Position numbers and translations under genes: made by a program. This document shows, piece after piece, positions 46,822 to 56,930 of a DNA stretch of 64,000 nucleotides. Origin of the DNA: Cellvibrionales bacterium (lineage in GTDB: Bacteria > Pseudomonadota > Gammaproteobacteria > Pseudomonadales > UBA7239); assembly GCA_016713115.1 (NCBI GenBank), contig JADJPU010000001.1, positions 434,001-498,000 of the forward strand. Direction: 5' to 3'. The notes under the pieces were generated by a model, which was not told the origin of the DNA, made no database searches, and saw only the letters and a program-made list of their open reading frames with translations. Every line of letters starts with the position of its first letter. The first letter of the stretch is position 1.

Positions 46822-47130
46822 ATGTCCAGAGGGCAAAGTCTACAAGACCCTTATTTGAATGTTCTACGCAAAGAGCGCGTTCCTGTGTCCATTTACTTGG
46901 TCAATGGCATCAAGCTGCAAGGCCAGATCGACTCGTTTGACCAGTTTGTCGTGCTGCTGAAAAACACCGTCAGTCAGATGGTGTACAAACACGCTATCTC
47001 CACCGTAGTGCCATCGCGCCCTGTGCGTTTGCCAATAACGAACCCCACCGGTGGACAAGCTGGCAGCGGGCAAGGCGGCTACCAGGACAACTACGACGAC
47101 GATGACGGCTACACCGATTTGGACAGCTGA
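46822..47130 (+). CDS. hfq: RNA chaperone Hfq with an acidic C-terminal tail
   Basis: The ATG at 46822 ([20 protein letters not shown]) has GAGGAGA at eight bases. Residues 7-68 are the Sm fold, with Gln8, Tyr25[11 protein letters not shown] (distal face) and YKHAIST (Sm2, proximal face). Of 102 residues, the tail from about 72 is Gly/Gln-rich and ends [14 protein letters not shown], strongly acidic. Acidic Hfq tails in other species compete with RNA and speed release. It pairs sRNAs with mRNAs. It follows miaA and precedes hflX, the conserved order. Confidence 0.97.
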   Translation: MSRGQSLQDPYLNVLRKERVPVSIYLVNGIKLQGQIDSFDQFVVLLKNTVSQMVYKHAISTVVPSRPVRLPITNPTGGQAGSGQGGYQDNYDDDDGYTDLDS

Positions 47131-47173
47131 TCGCGCATCATCTCCACATCATTACTAACGGAAAAGATCGCGT

Positions 47174-48514
47174 TTGTTTTTTGATCGCCCTGCATCCGGT
47201 GAACTGGCTGTGCTGGTTCACTTGGATTTGCACCGCCCGCACACCCGCGACGATTTGCGCGAGTTTGAAGAGCTCGTGCTGTCAGCCGGTGGCGACCCTG
47301 TCACTCTGATCGGCGGCTCCCGCACCTCTCCCAATGCGCGCTATTTTGTCGGCCAAGGCAAGTTGGAAGAAATCCAAGCTGCTGTGCAGGAACATTGCGC
47401 GCAGCTGGTGATTTTTGATCATGAATTGTCGCCCAGCCAAGAACGCAATTTGGAAAAAGCGTTGCAATGCCGCGTGCTGGATCGCACCGGTTTAATCCTC
47501 GATATTTTTGCCCAGCGCGCCCGCACCCACGAAGGCAAGTTGCAAGTGGAGCTCGCGCAGTTACAGCACATGTCCACGCGCTTGGTGCGCGGCTGGACGC
47601 ACTTGGAGCGGCAAAAAGGCGGTATAGGCATGCGCGGCCCCGGTGAAACGCAGCTGGAAACGGACCGTCGTTTGCTGCGCGCACGCATCAAATTTATCGA
47701 AGCGCGCTTGGAAAAAGTGCGCAGCCAGCGCGAACAGGGGCGACGCAGTCGCACACGCAGTGCCACACCCACCGTTTCACTCGCTGGTTACACCAACGCC
47801 GGCAAATCCACCTTATTTAATGCACTGACTGAGGCGGATGTGTACGCCGCCAATCAATTATTTGCCACGCTAGACCCCACCATGCGCCGCATCACACTGC
47901 CCGACACCGGCGTCACCGTGTTGGCGGATACCGTGGGTTTTGTGCGCCACTTGCCGCACCAATTGGTCGAAGCCTTTCGCAGCACACTGGAAGAAGTGGC
48001 GCGCGCCGATTTATTGCTGCATGTGATCGACGCCGCCAGCGACGAACGCATCGAGCAAATTTATCAAGTTGAAGAAGTATTGACTGAAATTGGCGCTGCC
48101 GATGTGCCACGCTTGGAAGTATTCAACAAAATTGATCTGTTAGAAATTGAACCGCGCATTGACCGCGATGACAGCGGTTGCGCCATTCGTGTGTGGCTCT
48201 CAGCGCGCGAAGGCATAGGCCTCGACTTGCTTAAACAAGCCATGGACGAACACTTAGCGGAAGAACAATTCGTCGGCACGCTACATCTGAAACCAGAACA
48301 GGCAAAACTGCGCGCGCAGCTATTTGCCTTGCGCGCCATTACACACGAGCAGTTCAATGAAGATGGCAGCCAAACACTCGCCATTCGTCTCGCACAAAAA
48401 GATTGGCAGCGTCTATTAGCCACAGAAAAGCTCAAAGCAGAAGAACTGCTAGAATCACCACCCGCTATTTCACGCACAGCTCGCGCAAAAAAATCCCATA
48501 CTCGGAGACTCTGA
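47174..48514 (+). CDS. hflX: Ribosome-associated GTPase HflX
   Basis: A TTG start gives MFFDRPASGELAVLVHLDLH, the standard HflX N-terminus, and 446 residues; no in-frame ATG fits. The N-domain has RYFVGQGKLEEIQ. The linker has RGPGETQLETDRRLL. The GTPase has GYTNAGKSTLFNAL, DTVGFVRHLPHQLVEAF and FNKIDLL. HflX splits stalled ribosomes after heat stress. GGAAAAG precedes the TTG at a wide spacing, suggesting modest translation. The stop overlaps the hflK ATG by one base. Confidence 0.95.
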   Translation: MFFDRPASGELAVLVHLDLHRPHTRDDLREFEELVLSAGGDPVTLIGGSRTSPNARYFVGQGKLEEIQAAVQEHCAQLVIFDHELSPSQERNLEKALQCRVLDRTGLILDIFAQRARTHEGKLQVELAQLQHMSTRLVRGWTHLERQKGGIGMRGPGETQLETDRRLLRARIKFIEARLEKVRSQREQGRRSRTRSATPTVSLAGYTNAGKSTLFNALTEADVYAANQLFATLDPTMRRITLPDTGVTVLADTVGFVRHLPHQLVEAFRSTLEEVARADLLLHVIDAASDERIEQIYQVEEVLTEIGAADVPRLEVFNKIDLLEIEPRIDRDDSGCAIRVWLSAREGIGLDLLKQAMDEHLAEEQFVGTLHLKPEQAKLRAQLFALRAITHEQFNEDGSQTLAIRLAQKDWQRLLATEKLKAEELLESPPAISRTARAKKSHTRRL

Positions 48515-49659
48515 TGGCCTGGAATGAACCCGGCAATAACAAAGGTGGCGGCAACCCTTGGGGAGGCCCACCCAACAGTAAAAATGAACTGGAAGCGCTG
48601 TTCAAAAAACTGAATGGCGTGTTTGGTAATGGCAGCCCCGGCAACGATCAACCGATAGGTAAATTAGCCCTAGTGATTGTCGCTGTACTTGCCATCATTT
48701 GGGGTGCGCTAGGCATTTATCAGTTGGATGAACAGAAACGCGCGGTTGTGTTGCGTTTGGGCGCTTTTCATTCAATTGTCGGCCCCGGCATACACTGGAA
48801 TCCACCATTGATTGATACCGTGATCAAAGAAAATGTCACACAACAGCGCTCGTACACCACGCAAGGCGCGATGTTGACGGAAGATGAAAACATCGTCGAA
48901 GTGCAAGTATCTGTGCAATACAACATCGGTGATTTGCAAAAATTTACGCTCGGCATTCGCGATCCACAACACGCATTAGAAGAAGCCACAGACAGTGCAG
49001 TGCGTCACGCCATTGGCAGTTCAAAAATGGATGATGTGTTGACCACCGGACGCGACAAAATTGCCGTCGATGTGCAAACGCGTTTGCAAAAATATCTCGA
49101 CGCTTATCAAACCGGCATTATCGTCAGCACGGTCAACATTGAAAAAACACAACCACCTACTGCAGTCCAAGCAGCGTTCGACGATGTGATTAAAGCGCGC
49201 GAAGACGAACAGCGCGTGCAAAATGAAGCACAAACTTATGCCAATACCGTTGTTCCCGAAGCACGCGGTCAAGTGAAACGCGTACACGAAGAAGCATTGG
49301 CGTATCGCGATCGCGTAGTCGCACGCGCACAAGGTGAAGCCGCGCGTTTTGAAGCCCTGCTCACCGAGTACAACAAAGCGCCGGAAATCACGCGCAAGCG
49401 TTTGTACTTGGAAACCATGCAGGCAATCTACGCTGACAACAGCAAAGTGCTGCTCAACACACAAACCAACGGCAACAATGTTTTTTATCTACCGCTGGAT
49501 AAGCTTGGCGCACAAAACAGCGCGAACAATACCAACACCGTGCGCGCAGCACCGGCTACCAGCGACGACATCAGTAGCACTGTGCACGCAGAAAATACTC
49601 GCAGCAAAACCAATAGCGACAATCGCCTTGAGAGCAGTCGCCGGGAGGCTCGCCCATGA
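48514..49659 (+). CDS. hflK: HflK subunit of the HflKC membrane complex
   Basis: The ATG at 48514 (MAWNEPGNNKGGGNPWGGPP) gives 381 residues with a Gly/Asn/Pro-rich N-terminus. One transmembrane helix follows (LALVIVAVLAIIWGALGIYQ), then the SPFH/band-7 domain with EQKRAVVLRLGAF and EEATDSAVRHAIGSSKMD. The C-terminal region holds Asn/Ser-rich low complexity. With HflC it forms the periplasmic cage that regulates FtsH proteolysis. CTCGGAGA is the ribosome-binding site. It overlaps hflC by four bases. Confidence 0.97.
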   Translation: MAWNEPGNNKGGGNPWGGPPNSKNELEALFKKLNGVFGNGSPGNDQPIGKLALVIVAVLAIIWGALGIYQLDEQKRAVVLRLGAFHSIVGPGIHWNPPLIDTVIKENVTQQRSYTTQGAMLTEDENIVEVQVSVQYNIGDLQKFTLGIRDPQHALEEATDSAVRHAIGSSKMDDVLTTGRDKIAVDVQTRLQKYLDAYQTGIIVSTVNIEKTQPPTAVQAAFDDVIKAREDEQRVQNEAQTYANTVVPEARGQVKRVHEEALAYRDRVVARAQGEAARFEALLTEYNKAPEITRKRLYLETMQAIYADNSKVLLNTQTNGNNVFYLPLDKLGAQNSANNTNTVRAAPATSDDISSTVHAENTRSKTNSDNRLESSRREARP

Positions 49660-50531
49660 ACCGCATTGGAAATATATTGTTAGCCATCTTGGCCGTCATT
49701 TGGCTGGCGGGGCAATTTGTTTTTGTCGTATTTGAATTTGACAAAGCGGTAATGCTGAAATTTGGCAAGCTCGTGAAATCCGACATCAAGCCTGGCTTGC
49801 ATGTTCGTATTCCGTTTGTGGATGAAGTGCGCCGCTTCGACGGCCGTATTCAAACATTGGACACACGCGCCGAACGCTACCCCACCGTGGAGAAAAAATC
49901 GGTGATGGTGGATTTGTACGCACACTGGAAAATCACCGATGTGGCCCGCTACTACACCGCTACAGGCGGCGATGCCACACGCGCAGAATTATTGATTTCA
50001 CAGCGTATCAATGAAGGTTTGCGCAACCAGTTTGGCGTGCGCACACTGCACGAAGTAGTGTCTGGTGAGCGCGATGCACTAATGGTCAACATGACGAAAA
50101 AACTCACCGAAATCACCAGCAAAGAATTGGGCATTGATGTTGTCGATGTGCGTGTGAAGCGCATCGAACTGCCCGACGAAGTGAGCGTGGATGTTTACAA
50201 CCGCATGAACTCCGAACGCGCACGCGAAGCGCGTAAACACCGCTCCGAAGGCAAAGAAGTCGCCGAAGGTATACGCGCCGATGCCGACAGACAAAAAATC
50301 GTCTTGGAAGCCGAAGCCTACGGCGAAGCAGAAAAAATTCGCGGTGAAGGCGATGCCAAAGCGACTGCTATTTATGCAGCGGCTTACGGCAAAAACGCCG
50401 AGCTGTTCAATTTCACGCGCAGCCTGCAAGCCTATCGCGACAGTTTCAACAGTGGCAAAGATATGCTGGTGCTGGATCCCAACGACAGCTTTTTCAGCTA
50501 CTTAAAAAACCCTGATGGCAAAGCGCAATAA
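49656..50531 (+). CDS. hflC: HflC subunit of the HflKC membrane complex
   Basis: This 291-residue protein has an N-terminal transmembrane helix (IGNILLAILAVIWLAGQFVF), then the band-7 domain with KAVMLKFGKLVKSDIKPGLH and VDEVRRFDGRIQTLDTRAER. A long helical part carries RMNSERAREARKHRSEGKEV. It partners HflK in the FtsH-modulating complex. It overlaps both hflK (four bases, ATGA) and the downstream retropepsin-like gene (17 bases). Confidence 0.97.
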   Translation: MNRIGNILLAILAVIWLAGQFVFVVFEFDKAVMLKFGKLVKSDIKPGLHVRIPFVDEVRRFDGRIQTLDTRAERYPTVEKKSVMVDLYAHWKITDVARYYTATGGDATRAELLISQRINEGLRNQFGVRTLHEVVSGERDALMVNMTKKLTEITSKELGIDVVDVRVKRIELPDEVSVDVYNRMNSERAREARKHRSEGKEVAEGIRADADRQKIVLEAEAYGEAEKIRGEGDAKATAIYAAAYGKNAELFNFTRSLQAYRDSFNSGKDMLVLDPNDSFFSYLKNPDGKAQ

Positions 50532-51159
50532 TTTCATCGCCGCACTGCTGCTGTTCGTCTGCACAGCGGCAGCAGCGGCACCCGATATACGCGTCAACGG
50601 CCTGATGCCCAATCAAGCCGTGGTCACCATCGACGGCAAGCAGCGCATTCTCAAAATGGGAACGCCGAGCCCAGAAGGTGTCAGCCTGATCGCTGCCGAC
50701 AGCCAGAAAGCCGTGCTGGAATGGCAAGGTGAACGCATAGAGCGCACACTGACGCGCGAAATCAGCGCCAACTACACCGAACGCACCGAAGAAGAAGCAC
50801 GCATTCCGCGCGGACGAGACAATCATTTTTTCACCACTGGGAACATCAACGGTCAACCCGTTAGATTCATGGTGGATACCGGCGCATTCGCCATCGCCAT
50901 GACACCAGTCGAAGCGGATCGCCTGCGCCTGAACTGGCGGCAGGGCGAACGCTTCGTTGCCAACACTGCCGGCGGCGGCACCCCTAGCTATAAAGTCATG
51001 CTCGACAGCGTCAGTGTGGGCGGCATCACCCTGCACAACATCACCGCAGCGGTTATCGTCGCCGACTCCACCGGCGAAATTCTGCTGGGCATGAGTTTTC
51101 TGGAGAAAACCGAAATGCGCGAGGAAGACAACACCCTCGTGCTGCGCAAGAAGTACTAG
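50515..51159 (+). CDS. Retropepsin-like aspartic protease (TIGR02281-type)
   Basis: This 214-residue protein has a signal peptide ([18 protein letters not shown]), a linker domain and a clan AA single-lobed aspartic protease domain (about 103-212). The catalytic Asp121 sits in [14 protein letters not shown]. The flap region is [19 protein letters not shown] and the strand [12 protein letters not shown] follows. As a single lobe it must dimerise to be active. Substrates are unknown. It overlaps the hflC 3' end by 17 bases, so coupling to HflKC is likely; a link to envelope proteolysis is inference. Confidence 0.87.
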   Translation: MAKRNNFIAALLLFVCTAAAAAPDIRVNGLMPNQAVVTIDGKQRILKMGTPSPEGVSLIAADSQKAVLEWQGERIERTLTREISANYTERTEEEARIPRGRDNHFFTTGNINGQPVRFMVDTGAFAIAMTPVEADRLRLNWRQGERFVANTAGGGTPSYKVMLDSVSVGGITLHNITAAVIVADSTGEILLGMSFLEKTEMREEDNTLVLRKKY

Positions 51160-51235
51160 CTGCAACACCGCCTCTAGCACTGCGCGCAGACCGCAAATAT
51201 GCGTAAAATGCGCGCCCTTATCGAGGGTTCCTTCC

Positions 51236-51835
51236 GTGCCGTTTCATTTCGTCGCATCCTCCAACCTGCCGACCACTTGGGGTGAATTCACGCTCCACGG
51301 CTTTGAAGATGCGGATACTCAGCAAGAACACATTGCATTGACCATGGGCGATGTCGCCAATGGTGAGCCTGTGCTGGCGCGCATCCACTCCGAGTGCCTG
51401 ACCGGCGATGTACTGCACAGCCTGCGTTGCGATTGCGGTGCTCAACTGCACGCAGCAATGCAAGCCATTGCCGATGAAGGACGCGGTCTGCTGCTGTATT
51501 TGCGCCAAGAAGGGCGCGGCATCGGCTTAATGAACAAGATCCGCGCCTACCACTTGCAAGACCAAGGGGCTGATACCGTTGAAGCCAATCAACAACTTGG
51601 CTTTGACGCCGATTTGCGCCAATACGACATGTTGACCACCATGCTCAAACACTTAAATATCAGCAAGTTGCGCCTGATGACCAACAACCCGCGCAAACTG
51701 GCTGCATTGGAATCTGCCGGCATTCACATCGAAGAACGCCTTCCCCTGCAGGTAGGCGAGAACCCACATAACCGCCAATACCTCGCTACCAAGACTCAAA
51801 AGTTGGGGCATTTATTAACCCCACCTTCGCATTGA
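51236..51835 (+). CDS. ribA: GTP cyclohydrolase II
   Basis: A GTG start (51236) with GAGGG upstream gives 199 residues. The zinc site is [18 protein letters not shown] (three Cys). [20 protein letters not shown] and [14 protein letters not shown] hold the catalytic region, and [16 protein letters not shown] ends the fold. It makes the pyrimidine precursor of riboflavin (and so also of FAD, which the dehydrogenases in this window use). It is a stand-alone RibA, not fused to RibB. panC begins 14 bases later. Confidence 0.96.
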   Translation: MPFHFVASSNLPTTWGEFTLHGFEDADTQQEHIALTMGDVANGEPVLARIHSECLTGDVLHSLRCDCGAQLHAAMQAIADEGRGLLLYLRQEGRGIGLMNKIRAYHLQDQGADTVEANQQLGFDADLRQYDMLTTMLKHLNISKLRLMTNNPRKLAALESAGIHIEERLPLQVGENPHNRQYLATKTQKLGHLLTPPSH

Positions 51836-51849
51836 CCGGAGCACCTTCC

Positions 51850-52698
51850 ATGCAGACATGCCAACGCGTCAGCGATCTACGCGCACAGCTCACCCAAGCG
51901 CGCAGCGCCGGCAAACGAATTGCACTGGTCGCCACCATGGGCAATCTGCACGAAGGGCATCTGCAGCTAATTCGTCTGGCCAAGACATTGGCCGATGTTG
52001 TGGTTGCCAGCATCTTTGTTAACCCGCTGCAATTCGGCCTCAATGAAGACTGGGAGCAATACCCACGCACACTGGAGCGCGACAGCGCCATGCTCAGCGC
52101 GGAAGGCTGTGATCTGCTGTTCTGCCCCACCGAAACGGAAATGTACCCCAATGGCATGGAGACGCAAACCAAGGTCGAAGTCCCCACCATGACCAATATT
52201 CTGTGCGGCGCCTCCCGTCCCGGTCACTTTTTGGGAGTAACCACCGTGGTCGCCAAGCTGCTCAATATGGTGCAGCCGGATACGGCTATCTTCGGTATCA
52301 AAGATTATCAACAGCTCACCGTGATCAACCGCATGGTGGAAGACTTGTGTATACCGGTGCAAATCGTCGCAGCACCTATTGCACGCGCTGATGATGGTCT
52401 AGCTCTCAGCTCGCGCAACAGCTATCTCACCGCAGAGGAGCGACCGCGCGCTGTCGCGCTCTATCAGACCCTATGCCGCGCACGCGATACCGTACAAGCT
52501 GGCATCCGCGACTACGCAACCATCGAAGCCTCAGCACAGCAACAATTAGCACAGGCTGGCATGCGCCCTGATTATTTTTCTATTCGACAAGCCAAAACAC
52601 TGGAGCCTGCCACTGCCACTGATACCGATCTCGTGCTGCTGGGCGCGGTGTATCTCGGAAAAACGCGGCTGATAGATAATGTAACGCTAACCATTTAA
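51850..52698 (+). CDS. panC: Pantothenate synthetase
   Basis: The ATG at 51850 (MQTCQRVSDLRAQLTQARSA) has CGGAG at eight bases; a TTG 18 bases upstream is less likely. The 282-residue protein has VATMGNLHEGHLQLIRLAK (HxGH), VVASIFVNPLQFGLNEDWEQ and AIFGIKDYQQLTVINRMV, matching PanC; the KDYQQ block replaces the more usual KDFQQ. It condenses pantoate and beta-alanine. panD follows after 51 bases, so beta-alanine supply and use are linked. Confidence 0.97.
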   Translation: MQTCQRVSDLRAQLTQARSAGKRIALVATMGNLHEGHLQLIRLAKTLADVVVASIFVNPLQFGLNEDWEQYPRTLERDSAMLSAEGCDLLFCPTETEMYPNGMETQTKVEVPTMTNILCGASRPGHFLGVTTVVAKLLNMVQPDTAIFGIKDYQQLTVINRMVEDLCIPVQIVAAPIARADDGLALSSRNSYLTAEERPRAVALYQTLCRARDTVQAGIRDYATIEASAQQQLAQAGMRPDYFSIRQAKTLEPATATDTDLVLLGAVYLGKTRLIDNVTLTI

Positions 52699-52749
52699 CG
52701 GTACGATATACGGCGTATTTTTCACTCCTAGCTTTAACGGAGACTCTCC

Positions 52750-53130
52750 ATGCAAACCCTAATGCTGAAAGGCAAACTTCACCAAGCCTGCGTTACGCAC
52801 TCTGTGTTGGATTACGACGGTTCCTGCGCAATTGATAGCGACTTGGTCAAACTCGCTGGGATGCGTGAATTCGAACAAATTCAGATCTACAACATCACCA
52901 ACGGCGAGCGTTTCACCACTTATGTTATTTCCGGTGGCGCTGGCTCAGGCATCATCTCGGTCAACGGCTCTGCGGCGCATCGCGCCAAGCCTGGCGATCG
53001 CGTTATCATTTGCGCTTACGCCAGCTACAGCGAACAAGAGCTGCTGAACCACGCGCCAAAATTGGTTTATCTGAACGAAGAAAACAAAGTCATTCGCACA
53101 GCGAACACCATTCCCGTGCAAGCTGCCTGA
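52750..53130 (+). CDS. panD: Aspartate 1-decarboxylase precursor
   Basis: This 126-residue proenzyme has the self-cleavage site Gly24-Ser25 in [13 protein letters not shown], producing the pyruvoyl group. [13 protein letters not shown] and [20 protein letters not shown] complete the fold. It makes beta-alanine for pantothenate. CGGAGA precedes the ATG, and a terminator follows. Confidence 0.97.
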   Translation: MQTLMLKGKLHQACVTHSVLDYDGSCAIDSDLVKLAGMREFEQIQIYNITNGERFTTYVISGGAGSGIISVNGSAAHRAKPGDRVIICAYASYSEQELLNHAPKLVYLNEENKVIRTANTIPVQAA

Positions 53131-53145
53131 CACGCTTGTTTAGCC

Positions 53146-53171
53146 AAAAGCCGGCCTTTGGGTCGGCTTTT
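53146..53171 (+). terminator. Rho-independent terminator after panD
   Basis: AAAAGCCGGCC pairs with GGTCGGCTTTT (one G-T pair) around TTTG and is followed by TGTGTTT. It separates ribA-panCD from prfB. Confidence 0.8.
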
Positions 53172-53206
53172 GTGTTTCTGCCACGACCGTTTTTTGAGAA
53201 CCGAAC

Positions 53207-54305
53207 ATGCTAGAAATCAATCCCCTGCTGAACACTATCAAAGATTTGCGCGAGCGCTCCAACGCACTCAGGGGGTATCTTTGACTACGCCAACAAGAAA
53301 GATCGCTTAACCGAAGTTGAACTGGAACTGGGAGATGCCGGTGTTTGGGACAAACCCGAACGCGCGCAAGAATTAGGACGCGAACGCGCCGCGCTCTCTG
53401 CTGTTGTCAGCACACTGGATGACATGGAAAGCGGTCTCAACGATGTCGCCGATTTATTGGAAATGGCGGCAGCAGAAGACGATGTCGATACTGTCTCTGC
53501 CGTTGAAACGGATTTAGACGCACTGCGCAAAAAATTGGAGCTGCTCGAATTCCGCCGCATGTTTTCTGGCGAGATGGATGCCAACAGTTGCTTCTTGGAT
53601 ATTCAAGCCGGCTCCGGTGGCACCGAAGCACAAGACTGGGCAGAAATGTTGCTGCGCATGTATTTGCGCTGGGGCGATGCCAAAGGCTTCAAAACTGAAT
53701 TAGTGGAAGCCTCCGCAGGCGATGTCGCCGGTATCAAATCTGCCACTATCAGCTTTCAAGGTGAATACGCTTACGGTTGGTTGCGCACAGAAACCGGCGT
53801 GCATCGCCTCGTGCGCAAATCGCCGTTTGATTCAGGCAATCGTCGTCACACTTCTTTTTCTTCTGTCTTTGTCTCGCCGGAAATTGATGACAATATCGAA
53901 ATCGACATCAATCCTGCCGATCTGAAAACCGATGTTTATCGCGCCTCCGGTGCGGGCGGTCAGCATGTCAACAAAACGGAATCTGCCGTGCGCATCACTC
54001 ACATGCCCAGCGGCATTGTGGTGCAATGTCAGTCACAACGCTCGCAGCACGCCAACCGCGACTTTGCGATGAAGCAATTGAAAGCAAAGTTGTACGAAAT
54101 GGAAATCAAAAAACAACAAGCCGAACAGCAGAAATTGGAAGACAGCAAAGCCGATGTGAGCTGGGGCAGCCAAATCCGCTCTTATGTGCTGGATGATGCG
54201 CGCATCAAAGATTTGCGCACTGGCGTGGAAACACGCAATACGCAAGCGGTACTGGATGGCGATTTAGATAAATTTATCGAAGCCAGTCTAAAAAGCGGAC
54301 TGTAA
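53207..54305 (+). CDS. prfB: Peptide chain release factor 2 (programmed +1 frameshift)
   Basis: Translation starts at ATG 53207 ([20 protein letters not shown]), meets an in-frame TGA at 53282 after 25 codons, and continues by +1 shift into [20 protein letters not shown]. The total is 365 residues. The codon-recognition tripeptide SPF occurs in [14 protein letters not shown], and the catalytic GGQ in [18 protein letters not shown]2 ends translation at UGA and UAA. The frameshift makes RF2 supply self-regulating. lysS follows, the conserved order. Confidence 0.98.
53267..53285 (+). promoter_or_regulatory. prfB autoregulatory frameshift site
   Basis: CTCAGGGGGTATCTTTGAC is the canonical element: an internal Shine-Dalgarno (AGGGGG) three bases before CTT, then the in-frame TGA with C as fourth base. 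Low RF2 lets the peptidyl-tRNA slip from CTT to TTT. Confidence 0.97.
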
Positions 54306-54338
54306 AAACATTCACAATTTCATCACGGAAATGACGAC

Positions 54339-55850
54339 ATGACCGACGAAAAAATCATTCAGCCAGAAGAAAACCATCTGATCGCTGAACGGCGCGCAAA
54401 ACTTTCTGCCATTCGTCAACGCGGCAATGCCTTCCCAAATAATTTTCGCCCAGACAGCCTCACCGATGCATTGCAAACAGAACTCGGCGAAAAGACCAAA
54501 GAAGAATTGGAAGTCCTGCATCGCATCGCCTCTGTCGCAGGCCGCATCATGGCCAAGCGCGGCCCTTTTCTCGTGCTGCAAGATGTGGCTGGCCGCATGC
54601 AGTTGTATATCGACAAAATCCACGCACAGGCAGAAGAAATTAAAACTTGGGACATCGGTGACATCGTCGGCGCCACAGGCCCTGTACACAAATCGGGCAA
54701 AGGCGATTTGTATGTATTGATTGAAAGCGCGCAACTGCTCACCAAATCGCTGCGCCCACTGCCGGACAAATGGCACGGTCTGTCCGACACTGAAATGCGC
54801 TACCGCCAGCGCTATGTCGACCTCATCGTCAACGACGATGTGAAGCGCGCGTTTCGCACGCGCTCAGTGGTGATTGATGCGATTCGCGATTTTCTAACCG
54901 ACCGCGACTTCCTCGAAGTGGAAACACCGATGATGCAAGTCATCCCCGGCGGCGCAACGGCGAAACCTTTTGTCACGCATCACAATGCACTGGATCAGCG
55001 CATGTATCTGCGCATCGCACCGGAGCTGTACCTCAAGCGTTTAGTGGTGGGTGGCTTTGATAAAGTGTTTGAAATTAATCGCAACTTCCGCAACGAAGGA
55101 CTCTCCACGCGCCACAACCCTGAGTTCACCATGCTGGAGTTTTACGAAGCCTATGCGGACTACCGCGATTTAATGGATCGCACGGAAGACATGCTGCGCT
55201 ATGTCGCGCATCGTGCACTGGGCAGCGCACAGTTTTGCAATACGGTACGCAACGAAGCGGGAGAAGTTGTCGAACAAATCGACTTTGATTTCGACCAACC
55301 GTTTGCACGCCTCAGCGTTTTTGATTCCATTTTGCATTTCAATGCCGACATTTCCGCCGAGCAACTATCCACGCTGGAAGGCGCACGCGCTATTGCAGAG
55401 AAACTCGGCATCCCACTGAAAAAATCTTATGGCCTCGGCAAAGTACAAATCGAGATTTTTGAAAAAACCGTTGAACACCGTTTGATTCAACCTACTTTTA
55501 TTACCGAGTACCCCACGGAAGTATCGCCACTCGCGCGCCGCAACGACAACAATCCTTTCATCACCGATCGCTTTGAGTTTTTTGTCGGCGGGCGCGAAAT
55601 TGCCAACGGCTTTTCCGAGTTAAATGACGCCGAAGATCAAGCCGAGCGCTTCCGCAAACAGGTAGAAGAAAAAGATGCTGGCGATGAAGAAGCTATGCAT
55701 TACGATGCTGATTACATCACTGCATTGGAATACGGTTTGCCTCCCACAGCAGGTGAAGGCATCGGCATTGACCGCTTGGTGATGCTGTTGACGGATTCGC
55801 CATCTATTCGTGATGTGGTGCTCTTTCCGCACATGCGCCCACAACATTGA
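54339..55850 (+). CDS. lysS: Lysyl-tRNA synthetase, class II
   Basis: This 503-residue enzyme has an OB-fold anticodon-binding domain (about 55-150, with [15 protein letters not shown]). The class II motifs follow: [20 protein letters not shown] and ETPMMQ (motif 1), [20 protein letters not shown] (motif 2) and [20 protein letters not shown] (motif 3). It charges tRNA-Lys. It follows prfB after 33 bases. Confidence 0.98.
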   Translation: MTDEKIIQPEENHLIAERRAKLSAIRQRGNAFPNNFRPDSLTDALQTELGEKTKEELEVLHRIASVAGRIMAKRGPFLVLQDVAGRMQLYIDKIHAQAEEIKTWDIGDIVGATGPVHKSGKGDLYVLIESAQLLTKSLRPLPDKWHGLSDTEMRYRQRYVDLIVNDDVKRAFRTRSVVIDAIRDFLTDRDFLEVETPMMQVIPGGATAKPFVTHHNALDQRMYLRIAPELYLKRLVVGGFDKVFEINRNFRNEGLSTRHNPEFTMLEFYEAYADYRDLMDRTEDMLRYVAHRALGSAQFCNTVRNEAGEVVEQIDFDFDQPFARLSVFDSILHFNADISAEQLSTLEGARAIAEKLGIPLKKSYGLGKVQIEIFEKTVEHRLIQPTFITEYPTEVSPLARRNDNNPFITDRFEFFVGGREIANGFSELNDAEDQAERFRKQVEEKDAGDEEAMHYDADYITALEYGLPPTAGEGIGIDRLVMLLTDSPSIRDVVLFPHMRPQH

Positions 55851-55862
55851 TGCGAATACGCA

Positions 55863-56552
55863 GTGAGCGACATCAAACTCAATACAGAATGGCTGGAAAA
55901 ATTACAGCCAGAGTTTGATGCGCCTTACATGCAGCAATTACGCTCCTTTCTTGCCGCAGAAAAAGCCGCAGGAAAAACAATTTATCCAGCAGGAGCGCTG
56001 TGGTTTAACGCGCTAAATCACACACCTTTCTCAAAAGTAAAAGTGGTTGTCATCGGCCAAGACCCATACCACGGCCCCAATCAAGCACACGGCCTGTGTT
56101 TTTCTGTACAAAAAGGCATCGCGCCGCCACCATCACTGGTGAATATTTTTGCCGAATTAAAACGCGACCTCGGCATTGATCCACCACCACATGGCAACCT
56201 CACCGACTGGGCAGATCAAGGCGTGTTGCTGCTCAATGCTGTACTTACGGTTGAGAATGGCAAAGCTGGCGCACATCAAGGAAAAGGCTGGGAGTTATTT
56301 ACCGACAAAATCATTGCGCTGCTGAATGAGCAACGCGAGAAATTAGTTTTTTTATTATGGGGAAGTTACGCACAAAAAAAAGGAGGGTTGATTGATTGCA
56401 AAAAACACTTGGTGTTAACCGCGCCACATCCATCGCCGCTTTCCGCTTATCGAGGCTTTATCGGCTGCGCACATTTTTCAAAAACCAATCAATACCTACA
56501 AAAAAATGGCATTCAAGAAATCTACTGGCAACTACAAAAGCAGTGCAATTAA
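55863..56552 (+). CDS. ung: Uracil-DNA glycosylase
   Basis: A GTG start gives 229 residues beginning [18 protein letters not shown]. The water-activating loop is [20 protein letters not shown], and the Leu-intercalation loop is [37 protein letters not shown] is the uracil pocket segment. It starts base-excision repair of uracil in DNA. It follows lysS by 12 bases and overlaps the convergent PilZ gene by four. Confidence 0.97.
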   Translation: MSDIKLNTEWLEKLQPEFDAPYMQQLRSFLAAEKAAGKTIYPAGALWFNALNHTPFSKVKVVVIGQDPYHGPNQAHGLCFSVQKGIAPPPSLVNIFAELKRDLGIDPPPHGNLTDWADQGVLLLNAVLTVENGKAGAHQGKGWELFTDKIIALLNEQREKLVFLLWGSYAQKKGGLIDCKKHLVLTAPHPSPLSAYRGFIGCAHFSKTNQYLQKNGIQEIYWQLQKQCN

Positions 56553-56929
56553 TCCAAAGCCAACACATCAATTAAGCGCTGTATTGTCGGAAAATCCTCT
56601 TCAGCCACATCAATAATCTGACAACCAGACCAATAAGCGGCAGCCGTCACCGACGCAGTGGGGCTGTTCCATAAACAATCCACACCCAAATGCAGCTCGA
56701 TAGTTTTGTTTTCGGCTTCACCCAAAACACTACCATCCACACAAACACTCAACTGATAAATACAGTCAACATGCAAGGGCTCACTATTGATGAGCATCAG
56801 ACCATCTAGCGATAAATTAGCCACCGTGCCAATCGATCGCCCCGTTGCTTTGTCAACAACACGCACAACATCGCGCAAATTATGGCGCGGATGCTTGCGG
56901 CGATTTGCATAATCGTTGTCTTGTTCCAT
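56549..56929 (-). CDS. PilZ-domain protein
   Basis: This 126-residue single-domain protein has RRKHPRHNL (RxxxR) at residue 10-18 and [16 protein letters not shown] ((D/N)xSxxG), the two cyclic-di-GMP-binding signatures. It is likely a small c-di-GMP receptor. It starts two bases after the stop of the DUF1631 gene, so they are almost certainly coexpressed. The downstream phenotype (motility or adhesion) cannot be read from sequence. Confidence 0.9.
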   Translation of the reverse strand: MEQDNDYANRRKHPRHNLRDVVRVVDKATGRSIGTVANLSLDGLMLINSEPLHVDCIYQLSVCVDGSVLGEAENKTIELHLGVDCLWNSPTASVTAAAYWSGCQIIDVAEEDFPTIQRLIDVLALD

Positions 56930-56930
56930 A

